A DNA stretch of 64,000 nucleotides, taken from an uncultured bacterium. GTDB lineage: Bacteria; UBP6; UBA1177. The position numbers and the translations under genes were made by a program. Under the pieces are notes generated by a model. That model did no database searches and was not told the DNA's origin. It saw only the letters and a list, made by a program, of their open reading frames with translations. Location: positions 67,188-131,187 of the forward strand of contig CAJOFY010000002.1 of the NCBI GenBank assembly GCA_905233945.1, in the 5' to 3' direction. Below, one piece after another: positions 1 to 8,517 of this stretch. How positions within the stretch are numbered: position 1 is the first letter of the stretch; every line of letters starts with the position of its first letter.

Positions 1-374
1 GTTTGATAATGCCGCCGAAAGGGCTCGATTTCAAAGACAGAATCGGCTTTATTTTCCGCGGTGTCTGTGATGTTATGGATGAATTCAAGCCTAATGCGGT
101 AGCTCTGGAGGATGTTTTCATCGCGAAAAACGCCCAGAGCGCGCTGAAACTAGGTCATGTCAGAGGAGCAGTAATGAGTGCCGCGGCAATTCACGGACTT
201 CCCCTTTTCGAATACACTCCGACAAGGGTGAAACAGTCTGTCACCGGCAACGGCAGGGCGGAAAAATTCCAGGTTCAGGAGATGATAAAAATTCTTCTCA
301 GGCTAAAGGAAGCTCCGTACGAAGATGCCGCTGACGCGCTTGCCATTGCAATAACCCACGCATTTACGGTGTAA
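1..374 (+). CDS. ruvC: Holliday junction endodeoxyribonuclease RuvC, C-terminal part (5' end outside window)
   Basis: RuvC is the dimeric resolvase that nicks Holliday junctions held by RuvAB. The visible part has the conserved acidic segment VALEDVFIAKN, which holds the second catalytic carboxylate. It also has the RuvC helix with ARLGHVRG-like text (seen as ALKLGHVRGAV), YTPTRVKQSVTGNGRA, and the C-terminal EDAADALAIAITH with the last catalytic aspartates. The N-terminal strand with the first catalytic Asp is missing because the reading frame runs in from the left edge; the TTG at 3 is not the true start. The gene ends 2 bases before ruvA and belongs to a ruvCAB operon. Identification is firm. 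Confidence 0.93.
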   Translation, partial: LIMPPKGLDFKDRIGFIFRGVCDVMDEFKPNAVALEDVFIAKNAQSALKLGHVRGAVMSAAAIHGLPLFEYTPTRVKQSVTGNGRAEKFQVQEMIKILLRLKEAPYEDAADALAIAITHAFTV

Positions 375-376
375 AA

Positions 377-982
377 ATGATAGGTTACATCAAAGGAACA
401 GTAGTAGCGAACGAAGATCGCGAACTCACGATACTGACTGAAGGCGGTGTCGGATACGTTGTCGGCGTAACTCCGACTCTCAACGTAAAATACCCCGAAG
501 GAGAGGCTGTTTCGCTTTTCGTCCAGACTTTTGTCCGCGAAGATGCGATAGATCTTTACGGATTCGAGCGGATCGAAGAAAAACACCTTTTCAACATGCT
601 CTGCGAAGTAAACAAGATCGGACCGAAAACGGCACTTTCGATCCTTGCTTTCGCTCCGATAGAAGATATCGTCTCTGCGATAATTTCGGGTAACGCGCAG
701 TTTTTCAAGAAAATCAGCGGCGTAGGCGCGAAAACGGCAGAAAAGATAATCATTGATTTAAAAGACAAAACCGACAAATTTTCTGCGATCGCCGCAGGTT
801 CTTCGGAAACGGCCAAGGTCCTTTCAAACGACAAGCAGATCCGCGAAGCTGCCGACGCGCTTGCCGCTCTGGGCTTCAATCCGCTTCAGATCAGGCATGC
901 GATGGCAAAAATAGAGGATAAGGAATCAAAGAGAGCGGAAGAGATCATCAGAGAGGCTCTCAAAGTTATCAGAAACCTCTGA
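377..982 (+). CDS. ruvA: Holliday junction branch migration protein RuvA
   Basis: RuvA binds four-way DNA junctions as a tetramer and loads the RuvB motor. The 201-residue length is normal for the family. The N-terminal OB fold starts MIGYIKGTVV and continues through FVREDAIDLYGF. Two helix-hairpin-helix motifs follow, around residues 70-125 (NKIGPKTALSIL and SGVGAKTAEKIIIDLK). A flexible linker and the small C-terminal RuvB-binding domain (ADALAALGF) end the protein. It sits 2 bases after ruvC and 16 bases before ruvB, so the three junction-processing genes are probably cotranscribed. Confidence 0.97.
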   Translation: MIGYIKGTVVANEDRELTILTEGGVGYVVGVTPTLNVKYPEGEAVSLFVQTFVREDAIDLYGFERIEEKHLFNMLCEVNKIGPKTALSILAFAPIEDIVSAIISGNAQFFKKISGVGAKTAEKIIIDLKDKTDKFSAIAAGSSETAKVLSNDKQIREAADALAALGFNPLQIRHAMAKIEDKESKRAEEIIREALKVIRNL

Positions 983-998
983 TTTACGGTGAAAAACT

Positions 999-2018
999 AT
1001 GAATGAAGAGAGATTGCTCAATTCGCAGGAACTTCCCGAAGATTCCTCGCTTGAAGGCGGACTCAGACCGAAAAACCTGAGCGGCTACATCGGTCAGAAA
1101 GCGGTCGTAGACAATATTAAGATCTATATTGAAGCCGCTAAAAAAAACGGAAGGCAACTTGACCACATCCTTCTCGCAGGCCCTCCCGGACTCGGCAAAA
1201 CCACTCTTAGCCAGATAATCGCCAATGAAATGGGAGTCAATATGTTTTCGACTTCCGGCCCTGTCATCGAGAAAAAAGGCGATCTGGCCGGTCTGCTCAC
1301 CCCTCTCCAAGAAGGCGATGTCCTTTTTATTGACGAGATCCACCGTCTGAATCCGGCCGTTGAAGAGAGTTTGTATCCGGCGATGGAGGATTTCCGTTTC
1401 GACATCATGCTCGGACAGGGACGGGAAGCCAACAGCGTGCCTCTTCCGCTGCAGCCGTTCACGCTTATCGGCGCGACAACAAAGACAGGACTTCTTTCAA
1501 GCCCGCTCAGAGACAGGTTCCAGATAGTTTTCAGAATGGATTACTACAATGTCGAAGACCTTGAAACGATAGTGAAACGCTCGGCTAAAGTTCTGGGTAT
1601 AACGATTGACGATGCCGGAGCTCACGAAATTGCAAGACGTTCGCGCGGAACTCCGCGAATCGCGAACAGGATTTTAAAGCGTGTCCGCGATTTCGCCCTT
1701 GTCAAAGGAAACGGAGACATCGACATATCTATCGCGAAATTCGCTCTCAACCAGATGGAAATCGACGAGGACGGCCTTGACCAGATGGACAGAACGATCC
1801 TTATGACAATAATCGAGTCTTTCCGCGGAGGCCCGGTCGGAATAGAAGCGATCGCGGCAAGCGTCAGCGAGGAGAGACGCACTCTCGAGGACGTTTACGA
1901 GCCTTATCTCATTAAATCAGGCTTCATCGCCAGAACGGCGAAAGGACGCGTGGTAACGAAAAAAACTTTGGACAAGTTCGGAATCAAAGCAAACGACATG
2001 CAGGGGGAACTCTTTTGA
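999..2018 (+). CDS. ruvB: Holliday junction DNA helicase RuvB
   Basis: RuvB is the hexameric AAA+ motor that drives branch migration on RuvA-bound junctions. Its 339 residues show the Walker A motif GPPGLGKT at 61-68, Walker B with DEIH at 112-115, sensor 1 in [19 protein letters not shown], the sensor 2/arginine region [17 protein letters not shown], and a C-terminal winged helix ([19 protein letters not shown], then [17 protein letters not shown]). The order ruvC-ruvA-ruvB is the common one. The stop codon overlaps the TTG start of the next gene, which suggests translational coupling. Confidence 0.98.
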   Translation: MNEERLLNSQELPEDSSLEGGLRPKNLSGYIGQKAVVDNIKIYIEAAKKNGRQLDHILLAGPPGLGKTTLSQIIANEMGVNMFSTSGPVIEKKGDLAGLLTPLQEGDVLFIDEIHRLNPAVEESLYPAMEDFRFDIMLGQGREANSVPLPLQPFTLIGATTKTGLLSSPLRDRFQIVFRMDYYNVEDLETIVKRSAKVLGITIDDAGAHEIARRSRGTPRIANRILKRVRDFALVKGNGDIDISIAKFALNQMEIDEDGLDQMDRTILMTIIESFRGGPVGIEAIAASVSEERRTLEDVYEPYLIKSGFIARTAKGRVVTKKTLDKFGIKANDMQGELF

Positions 2019-3235
2019 AAAAATATTACGAAGAGCTTAAAAAAATTGAAGATTTTGCCTCTTTCGACAGGACGCGGCTTCTTGACTACATTCACAGGCA
2101 GAAGTTCGAGGCATCTGCGGTCTGCGGTGTCGAAGCAAAATTCTGGATAGAGCTCGACTATGTGATCGGTCTCGCGAAGTCGGCTTTTTCCGATGTTACC
2201 GAGGAATACAGGAATTTTTTTGTCGGAAGTGTTCTGCCTCTTATGCAGGAAAAAATCACTACTGTAAAGGAGATAGAGAAAAAGCTCCCCGACAGGGATT
2301 TTTTCTACCTTAAAAAGGATCTGAAGACTTTCAGCGACATTTTTTCGCATTCCTCGAACATAACTGCAAAAAAACTTTACTATTTTCTTCCGTTTCCTCT
2401 TTTTTTGCATGCTGTGGAGTCAATGACGGTGCTTTATCCTCTGCGGGAGAAGACATGCGATGCCGGAATGGCGGTCAGGAAGAACTACGACATTCTGCTG
2501 GCGCGCTATCTTGCCGGAGGTTTCTCTGCGCAGCTGGTTGAAATTATAGATTATCTCATATGGGTTCAGTCGGTTTCACCCAAGGCTCTCGATGCCGACA
2601 GACAGAATTTCCGGGCACGAATCGTCGGGCGTCTTTCCGATTTTATAAATACAAAATCCGATTTCGGCACAGGTTCGGAATATTCGGCGAAAAGTTTTGT
2701 TCTTGAACTTCATGAAGTTCTGACTGACATCAACATCAAAAGCAAAATACAGGGTCTGCTCGATACGATTCAGACGACAGCGATAAGTGTCGGCGAATGT
2801 CTCCGCACGATAGCCTCGATATTTATTGATACTGACACGATTTCCGGTCACGCCAATATTTACAGGGACCTCTACATCGCATCAGAGCTCGCATCTTCGG
2901 TTACAAAGCACATCAAAGAGGGTTCAAACAGCGGAATTTATGAGGATATTGCCCTTTCAAAAGCTCTGAAACCTTATTTTATGCAGGTTTCGCGCTATAT
3001 GCTCGGAACTGCGGAAGATATGGAGATTTGCAGACTTTTTGAGATAATGTTCTATCTTGAGGAGACGGCGCCTTCTTTTATTATGCACGACGACATAATT
3101 CCTCTCCTCGAGAATTCTGCCGAGCTGCTTGAAAGACAGAAAGAACAGATCGCAAAGACTCTGAACAAGGCTTTCGATCCGGAATCGGCAGATCTTTTCA
3201 AAGCCAAGGCAAAACAGGTCTATGCAGGAAAATAG
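2015..3235 (+). CDS. Uncharacterised 406-residue protein coupled to ruvB
   Basis: I do not recognise this family. It starts at a TTG that overlaps the ruvB stop (TTTTGA), preceded by a strong GGGGGA ribosome-binding site, so the non-ATG start is credible. The protein has no signal peptide and no obvious transmembrane segment. It reads as mostly alpha-helical with amphipathic runs, for example around residues 150-230 and 300-390, and is probably cytoplasmic. It lies 4 bases inside ruvB and 11 bases before the pepF-like gene, in the same transcription unit. Position alone does not show a role in recombination. No catalytic motif was seen. Confidence 0.8.
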   Translation: MKKYYEELKKIEDFASFDRTRLLDYIHRQKFEASAVCGVEAKFWIELDYVIGLAKSAFSDVTEEYRNFFVGSVLPLMQEKITTVKEIEKKLPDRDFFYLKKDLKTFSDIFSHSSNITAKKLYYFLPFPLFLHAVESMTVLYPLREKTCDAGMAVRKNYDILLARYLAGGFSAQLVEIIDYLIWVQSVSPKALDADRQNFRARIVGRLSDFINTKSDFGTGSEYSAKSFVLELHEVLTDINIKSKIQGLLDTIQTTAISVGECLRTIASIFIDTDTISGHANIYRDLYIASELASSVTKHIKEGSNSGIYEDIALSKALKPYFMQVSRYMLGTAEDMEICRLFEIMFYLEETAPSFIMHDDIIPLLENSAELLERQKEQIAKTLNKAFDPESADLFKAKAKQVYAGK

Positions 3236-3246
3236 AGAGGCGGACT

Positions 3247-5010
3247 ATGGATATGCGCTGGAATCTTGACGCTCTTTACAGCAGTTTTGATTCTCCGGAA
3301 TTTGCCGGAGATATGGCAGAACTTGATTCTGAAAACGAAAAATACAGGGAATTCGCCGATTCTCTCCGGGAAAGAAGCGATGTTTATCCGGTTCTTGAGC
3401 AGTATGCGGCACTGAGGTCCAGGATCACTTCTCTTTCCGACAGACTTCTCGGGTTTGCAAACCTTGTATTCAGCGCCGATACGGACAACACGGAGGCAAA
3501 TTCATACATAGAATCGGTTACTGTAAAGCAGAATGCTGCGGAGGTTTCCGATGTTAAATTCATAAAATGGCTTTCAAAAAGCGGTTTTGATCCGGAATCT
3601 CTGCGCGGAACAGCTCTTGAAGACTGCATTTTCCATTTCTGCGAACTTATGTCGAAAGGAAGCCATATTCTTGACGACAGGACAGAGGCGACAATTTCGG
3701 CATTGAAACTTACAGGATCTTCAGCCTGGACGAATCTGCACAACGTTCTGATCGGTTCTCTTACCGGCGAGATTTCAAGCGTACCTGGAAGAAGCGAGAT
3801 AAAACCGGTTTCGCAGATACGGGCACTGGCTTATTCCGACAACGCCGGCATCAGAAAAACGGCCTACGAGGCTGAAATCAGGGCCTGCCGGAAAATTGAA
3901 AAGTCGGCGGCAGCCTGTATCAACGCTGTAAAAGGCGAGTCCATAACTCTCGCTAAAATGCGCGGTTACGCTTCGGTACTCGATATGGTTCTTGAAAAAA
4001 ACAGGATGGAAAAGTGTATTCTCGACACAATGTTCGCCGCAATCAGGGAGTATCTTCCTTTCTTCAGAGCCTATTACAAAAAGAAAGCGGAAATGCTCGG
4101 ACTGGACGGGAACCTTCCGTTTTACGATATTTTCGCGCCGGTTGCCGCTTCAAAATCGGAGTTTACCTACAAAGAGGCAGCCGGGTTCATCGTCGGCAAG
4201 TTCTCGGGTTTCAGTAAAAATTTAGGTAATTTCGCGAAAAATGCCTTTGAAAACAGCTGGATAGACTCGGAAATCAGGCCCGGCAAAGTCGGCGGAGCTT
4301 TCTGTCTGAATCTTTTTTCAGTCTCGCAGAGCAGGATCCTCGCCAATTTCGGCGGAACCTACAACGATGTGACTACAATCGCCCACGAGCTCGGCCACGG
4401 CTTCCACGGAAAGTGTCTTTCCGGCAACAGGATTTTTAACACGGTGTACCCTTCGCCGCTTGCCGAAACGGCTTCCATTTTCTGTGAAACGATAGTGAAC
4501 AAGGCTGCGCTCAAAGAATCGGATGCCGGAACAAAACTGGCTATTCTGGAGGCTGAAATATCGGCGGCGGGTCAGGTTATTGTCGATATTTACAGCCGTT
4601 ATCTGTTTGAAACCGCCCTTTTCAAGGCGCGGGAATCGGCTCAGCTTTCGCCGGAACAGCTTTGCGAAGAGATGCTGAAGGCGCAGAAGGAGGCTTACGG
4701 CGACGGTCTTGACGAGAATATTCTTCACCCTTATCTCTGGCTGATAAAGCCGCATTATTACAATACGGAATGGAATTTCTACAATTTCCCGTACGCCTTC
4801 GGTCTTCTTTTTGCAAAGGGGCTTTACGCGAAATATGCAGAAACAGGAAGCAGTTTCGCCGAAAAATACGAATTCCTTCTTTCTGAAACAGGAAAGCGCA
4901 AGGTTTCAGATGTGGCGAAAATAGTCGGAATAGATCTCAGCGACATGAATTTCTGGAAAAACTCTCTCGAACTTATCAAAGAAGACATTTCGGAATTCCT
5001 CGATTTATGA
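3247..5010 (+). CDS. M3 family oligoendopeptidase (PepF-like)
   Basis: This is a 587-residue zinc metallopeptidase of family M3, expected to degrade short peptides in the cytoplasm. The signature HELGHGFHGK begins at residue 380. H380 and H384 are the zinc ligands and E381 the catalytic base. The third ligand is probably E407 in SPLAETASIFCE. The long N-terminal helical half, with WNLDALY at the start, is typical of PepF/oligoendopeptidase F. No signal peptide is present. It follows the unknown gene by 11 bases, and its stop overlaps the start of the transglycosylase gene (ATGA). The exact substrate cannot be read from sequence. Confidence 0.93.
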   Translation: MDMRWNLDALYSSFDSPEFAGDMAELDSENEKYREFADSLRERSDVYPVLEQYAALRSRITSLSDRLLGFANLVFSADTDNTEANSYIESVTVKQNAAEVSDVKFIKWLSKSGFDPESLRGTALEDCIFHFCELMSKGSHILDDRTEATISALKLTGSSAWTNLHNVLIGSLTGEISSVPGRSEIKPVSQIRALAYSDNAGIRKTAYEAEIRACRKIEKSAAACINAVKGESITLAKMRGYASVLDMVLEKNRMEKCILDTMFAAIREYLPFFRAYYKKKAEMLGLDGNLPFYDIFAPVAASKSEFTYKEAAGFIVGKFSGFSKNLGNFAKNAFENSWIDSEIRPGKVGGAFCLNLFSVSQSRILANFGGTYNDVTTIAHELGHGFHGKCLSGNRIFNTVYPSPLAETASIFCETIVNKAALKESDAGTKLAILEAEISAAGQVIVDIYSRYLFETALFKARESAQLSPEQLCEEMLKAQKEAYGDGLDENILHPYLWLIKPHYYNTEWNFYNFPYAFGLLFAKGLYAKYAETGSSFAEKYEFLLSETGKRKVSDVAKIVGIDLSDMNFWKNSLELIKEDISEFLDL

Positions 5011-6806
5011 ACAAAAAAATCGTTAAAAGAAGTGCTGCCGTAATTCTTTTTCTTCTTTTTTCGGCTTCGGCGGTTCTGTTTATTGCCGTAAAGGCTTCAA
5101 AAGGCAGAGTTGAAGATATTTCTTCAAGAACACTCGGTGTTATTAAGGAAAAATACGGCGTCGATGTTGCTTTCACTGGTATGGATGTTTCTTTTTTTCC
5201 TCCCGGAATCTTTTTTGAAAAAATAACGGCTTCCGCTTCCGGAAACGAACTTGCCGTTATGGAGAAGTGCCAAATTTACGATCTGGAAAAAATACTTTTC
5301 ACGGACGATAAAAAATTGAAGATGAAGTGCGGAAAAAGCCGTTTTCATGCCGGTGCCGCCCTGCATTACGAGATGCCGCCAAAAAACGGCGGCGGAGAAA
5401 ATACGGAACCTGCAAAAGTTCCTGAAGCCGCGAAAGCGGGCAAGGACGCCGTTTCGCTTCATTTCGAATCGGAATCGGAATTTCTATTCAACGGCTCTTC
5501 ACTTGGTTTTCTTACGTTTCTGGACATTTCACGCTCGGGCGGAAAAGTCGTTCTGAAAGAGACGGCGCAAAACGGCGGAACGGCGGAAATAATCTTTGCC
5601 GTCCATGGAAAAACTGCGGCGGTCAGACTTGACGGAATAGATCTTGCCCCATACCGTGAATTGATAAAAAAGCGGACTTCTTTTGACATTTCTTCGGGAA
5701 AAATCAGTGCTTTTTCGGAAATAAAAACTGAAAACGGCGGATTTTCAGCGAAAAACGACATTACGGTCAAAGACACCGCATTTTTTCACCCGCTCATAGA
5801 TTCAAAGGCGTTCACTCTGCCGCTCCTGCGCTTTGAGGGGGAAGTTTATGTCAACTTGAAGGAAAAGTCTTTCTCGACTTCCGGGGCTTCACTTTCACTC
5901 GGCGGAATAAACGCAGTACTTTCGGCAAGTTATGCAAAAAACTCAAAAGAATTTTCGATAAAGACCGAATCTGCGAAACTGAACAAGCTCGAGACGCTGA
6001 TTCATGACGAAACTTTTGAAGGATACCTTTTCGGCGGTTCTCTCGAACTTGAGGCCGCGTATTCCAAGAAAGACGGAGAGGAACCGCTTTTTTCCGTGAG
6101 CGGCAGTCTTGTCGAGCCGAAGCAGCTTTCCGACAGGCTTGATTATCTCAAGAAAACTTTTGATTATGTCTACACTAACGGTGACGGAGTCAAAAAAACA
6201 ATCGTCGTAGGAGAGCGTAATCCGCGCTACACGCCGATATCTCTTGTCCCGGAACACCTTATATGGGCTGTTGTCGTATCTGAGGATGCCGGTTTTTTTG
6301 TCCATCCCGGAGTCGATTTTCAGGAACTTGACGCTGCGGTCAAGGACAACATAAAAAAGCACAAACTGCGCGGCGGATCGACAATTCCGCAGCAGCTCGC
6401 AAAAAATCTGTTTCTCAGCCGCGAAAAAACGCTTCTGCGCAAATTCCGCGAGGTTCTTCTTGCGATAGAGCTTGACGCAGCCCTTTCAAAAGAGCGTATT
6501 CTTGAAATATACTTCAACATAATCGAATGGGCTCCCGGCGTTTTCGGTATTTCGCACGCAGCTGAATACTATTTCGGTAAACAGCCTTACGAACTGACGC
6601 CGCTTGAATCGGCATATCTGGCTTCGGTAATTCCCGGGCCGAGCAAATACCACTACCAGTTTCTTACCAGAAATGTCAGTGAAAACTGGTATAAAAGCCT
6701 TTACAGAATCCTCGGAATAATGAACGAAACAGGCCATCTTCCGACAAACGATTACTTTGATGCGCTTCAGCAGACACTTGTTTTCAGGGAAACGGAAGAA
6801 GAATAA
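5007..6806 (+). CDS. Membrane-anchored GT51 peptidoglycan glycosyltransferase with AsmA-like N-terminus
   Basis: The C-terminal third is a GT51 glycosyltransferase that polymerises lipid II. The catalytic Glu is at about residue 426 in SEDAGFFVHPGVDF. Other motifs are GGSTIPQQLAKNLFLS and ILEIYFNIIEWAPGVFGI. No penicillin-binding transpeptidase domain follows, so it is monofunctional like MtgA. One N-terminal membrane helix (about residues 8-28) is followed by roughly 350 residues of beta-rich sequence resembling AsmA/DUF3971-type periplasmic repeats. That makes it much longer than the ~240-residue MtgA. The ATG overlaps the stop of the peptidase gene by 4 bases. The AsmA assignment is inferred from overall pattern and is less sure than the enzyme domain. 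Confidence 0.88.
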   Translation: MNKKIVKRSAAVILFLLFSASAVLFIAVKASKGRVEDISSRTLGVIKEKYGVDVAFTGMDVSFFPPGIFFEKITASASGNELAVMEKCQIYDLEKILFTDDKKLKMKCGKSRFHAGAALHYEMPPKNGGGENTEPAKVPEAAKAGKDAVSLHFESESEFLFNGSSLGFLTFLDISRSGGKVVLKETAQNGGTAEIIFAVHGKTAAVRLDGIDLAPYRELIKKRTSFDISSGKISAFSEIKTENGGFSAKNDITVKDTAFFHPLIDSKAFTLPLLRFEGEVYVNLKEKSFSTSGASLSLGGINAVLSASYAKNSKEFSIKTESAKLNKLETLIHDETFEGYLFGGSLELEAAYSKKDGEEPLFSVSGSLVEPKQLSDRLDYLKKTFDYVYTNGDGVKKTIVVGERNPRYTPISLVPEHLIWAVVVSEDAGFFVHPGVDFQELDAAVKDNIKKHKLRGGSTIPQQLAKNLFLSREKTLLRKFREVLLAIELDAALSKERILEIYFNIIEWAPGVFGISHAAEYYFGKQPYELTPLESAYLASVIPGPSKYHYQFLTRNVSENWYKSLYRILGIMNETGHLPTNDYFDALQQTLVFRETEEE

Positions 6807-6814
6807 AGACTGCG

Positions 6815-6853
6815 CCCCTAAGTTAGGGGAGCCGTCACGGAGTGACTGAGGAG
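6815..6853. repeat. Palindromic intergenic element, copy 1
   Basis: Two short inverted repeats lie back to back in the gap between convergent genes. The first, at 6815-6829, is CCCCTAA-G-TTAGGGG. The second is GTCAC-GGA-GTGAC at 6834-6846, followed by TGAGGAG. The arrangement and text (GGGG, GC-GTCA, loop, TGACTGAGG) match the element at 26850-26886. It may act as a bidirectional terminator for the transglycosylase and dapH units, although no long T-tract follows. The rest of this 139-base gap holds no gene. Confidence 0.6.
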
Positions 6854-6945
6854 TGTGTTCTTGGCTCGCCTTGATAAGGATTGACTAAAAAATCCACGCC
6901 CTCGCCCTTGGGCACTCCCTCCCCGAAACGGTGCGGGAGAGTTAA

Positions 6946-7644
6946 TTAAAGATTACGCAGTGCTTCGACAAGCTCGGTTTTTGACTGGGTCTTTTCATCG
7001 ACCTGTTTGATGATCTTCGCTGGAACTCCCGCAACAACACAGCAAGCCGGCACGTCTTTCGTAACTACCGAACCAGCTGCGACGACCGAGTTCTCGCCGA
7101 CTGTGACACCTTCAAGAATCACGGCGTTCGCGCCGATCATGACTCCGTCGCAGATTTTAACGGGAGTTGCGCTCGGAGGCTCGATGACGCCGGCAAGGAC
7201 TGTTCCCGCGCCGATGTGGCAGTTTCTGCCGACTATTGCTCTTCCGCCGATGACGGCGTTCATGTCGATCATAGTTCCTTCGCCGATTACCGCGCCGATA
7301 TTGATCACCGCACCCATCATTATAACGCATTTGTCGCCGATTTCAGTCATTTCGCGGATGACTGCGCCCGGCTCGATCCGTGCATTGATTTTTGTAAGGT
7401 CTGCAAGGGGAATCGCCGAGTTTCTGCGGTCATTTTCAAAGCGGGTCATCGTTACTTCGTGATGAGCAGCGGCAAAATCACGGATCTTGTCGAACTCGTC
7501 GTAAACCTCAACGAAATCAAGGCCTCTGTAACTTTCCGCGAGAACCGAAAAGTCGCATTTTTCGATATTTCCTTTGAAAAGCGCGCGCACCGGCGTCTTT
7601 TTCTTCGATTCGCTTATAAGTTTTATTATTTCGAATGCATCCAT
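6946..7644 (-). CDS. dapH: Tetrahydrodipicolinate N-acetyltransferase DapH
   Basis: DapH transfers an acetyl group to 2,3,4,5-tetrahydrodipicolinate in the acetylase branch of lysine and diaminopimelate synthesis. At 232 residues it has the usual family length. The N-terminal domain ([19 protein letters not shown], then [32 protein letters not shown]) precedes a left-handed beta helix of hexapeptide repeats ([48 protein letters not shown]). A typical C-terminal AGVPAKIIK turn follows. The start lies directly after the stop of the upstream glycosyltransferase gene on the same strand. DapD succinylases differ in the N-terminal domain, so DapH is favoured. Confidence 0.93.
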   Translation of the reverse strand: MDAFEIIKLISESKKKTPVRALFKGNIEKCDFSVLAESYRGLDFVEVYDEFDKIRDFAAAHHEVTMTRFENDRRNSAIPLADLTKINARIEPGAVIREMTEIGDKCVIMMGAVINIGAVIGEGTMIDMNAVIGGRAIVGRNCHIGAGTVLAGVIEPPSATPVKICDGVMIGANAVILEGVTVGENSVVAAGSVVTKDVPACCVVAGVPAKIIKQVDEKTQSKTELVEALRNL

Positions 7645-8367
7645 CTATTTCTCCAGTATTTTTTTGCCCATGAATCTGAGTTTCCAGACGCCGAAAAGGG
7701 CTTCTTTGAAGATTTTGCCGCTCATTTTGCTCGTTCCTTCGGTCCTGTCAGGAAAAATTATCGGCAGTTCGAACACTTTGCCGCCGCTGATTTTTGTTCT
7801 GAAAGCCATTTCTATCTGGAATCCGAAACCCGAAAGAACAAGCGGAGTTGAAATCACTTTTTTGAGAAGTCCGGCGTTCCAGCACTTGAATCCGGCAGTG
7901 ACATCGTGGACGCCGAGTCCGAGTATCGTGCTTGCATAGAAGCTGCCGCCTCTTGAAATTATGCGGCGGTCAATGCTCCAGTTCTCGGTTCCGCCGCCTT
8001 TGACATAGCGGGAACCTACGACAACGGTGTAGCCTTCGTCCGATTTTTTTACCATTTCGGGAAGATATTCTGGTTTGTGCGAAAAGTCTGCATCCATCTG
8101 GATTATTTTTTCATACCCTTTTTCAATCAGAGTGCCGAAACCGTCAAGGTATGCCGCCCCTAAACCTTCCTTGCTCCTGCGCACTTTCAGAAGAACAAAC
8201 GTATTTTCCTTCATCAGATTTCTGACAATGTCAGCCGTTCCGTCAGGAGAATTGTCGTCAACAATCATAATGTCGGCTCCCGGCAGTACGGCGTGAACCG
8301 CCGTTATTATCGCCGCGATGTTTTCTTTTTCGTTGTAAGTCGGAATACAGACAGCAGTTTTGCCCAT
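7645..8367 (-). CDS. Polyprenol-phosphate mannosyltransferase-like GT2 glycosyltransferase
   Basis: The protein is 240 residues from ATG 8367, chosen because GGGAGGTG stands just upstream; an in-frame TTG at 8388 would place that site inside the coding region. It has the GT2 fold with CIPTYNEKENIAAII, MIVDDNSPDGTADIV, the DxD-like MDADFSH, and VVGSRYVKGGGTENW, all standard in dolichyl/polyprenyl-phosphate mannose synthases. There is no C-terminal membrane domain. It probably makes a lipid-linked sugar donor at the inner membrane, but the sugar cannot be decided here. It is directly followed by dapH. Confidence 0.88.
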   Translation of the reverse strand: MGKTAVCIPTYNEKENIAAIITAVHAVLPGADIMIVDDNSPDGTADIVRNLMKENTFVLLKVRRSKEGLGAAYLDGFGTLIEKGYEKIIQMDADFSHKPEYLPEMVKKSDEGYTVVVGSRYVKGGGTENWSIDRRIISRGGSFYASTILGLGVHDVTAGFKCWNAGLLKKVISTPLVLSGFGFQIEMAFRTKISGGKVFELPIIFPDRTEGTSKMSGKIFKEALFGVWKLRFMGKKILEK

Positions 8368-8397
8368 TTTCACCTCCCAAAAAAACAAAAGTCCGCC

Positions 8398-8425
8398 ATT
8401 ATAACCCGATTTTTTTAAATATCGA
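8398..8425 (-). promoter_or_regulatory. Probable promoter of the glycosyltransferase-dapH unit
   Basis: On the minus strand a perfect TATAAT lies at 8398-8403. A weak -35 (TCGATA) stands 16 bases upstream at 8420-8425. The -10 is 31 bases before the ATG at 8367. Confidence 0.5.
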
Positions 8426-8454
8426 GACTAAACTCAAATAGTTCAGCCAAAAAA

Positions 8455-8482
8455 TTGATTTTTTTACCTTTTAATGTAACAT
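8455..8482 (+). promoter_or_regulatory. Probable promoter of the lipoprotein-lolCD-bamA unit
   Basis: TTGATT at 8455-8460 and TAACAT at 8477-8482 are separated by 16 bases and point towards the ATG at 8518. The divergent glycosyltransferase promoter lies just to the left, so this 150-base gap is a two-way promoter region. Confidence 0.5.
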
Positions 8483-8517
8483 CACGCCCGATTTTGTATT
8501 ATGTTTTGAGGTTTGAA

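Noticed and set aside
7007-7851. Plus-strand frames opposite dapH and the glycosyltransferase
   Set aside because: Both minus-strand genes are well-defined families with ribosome sites; the plus frames are shadows.
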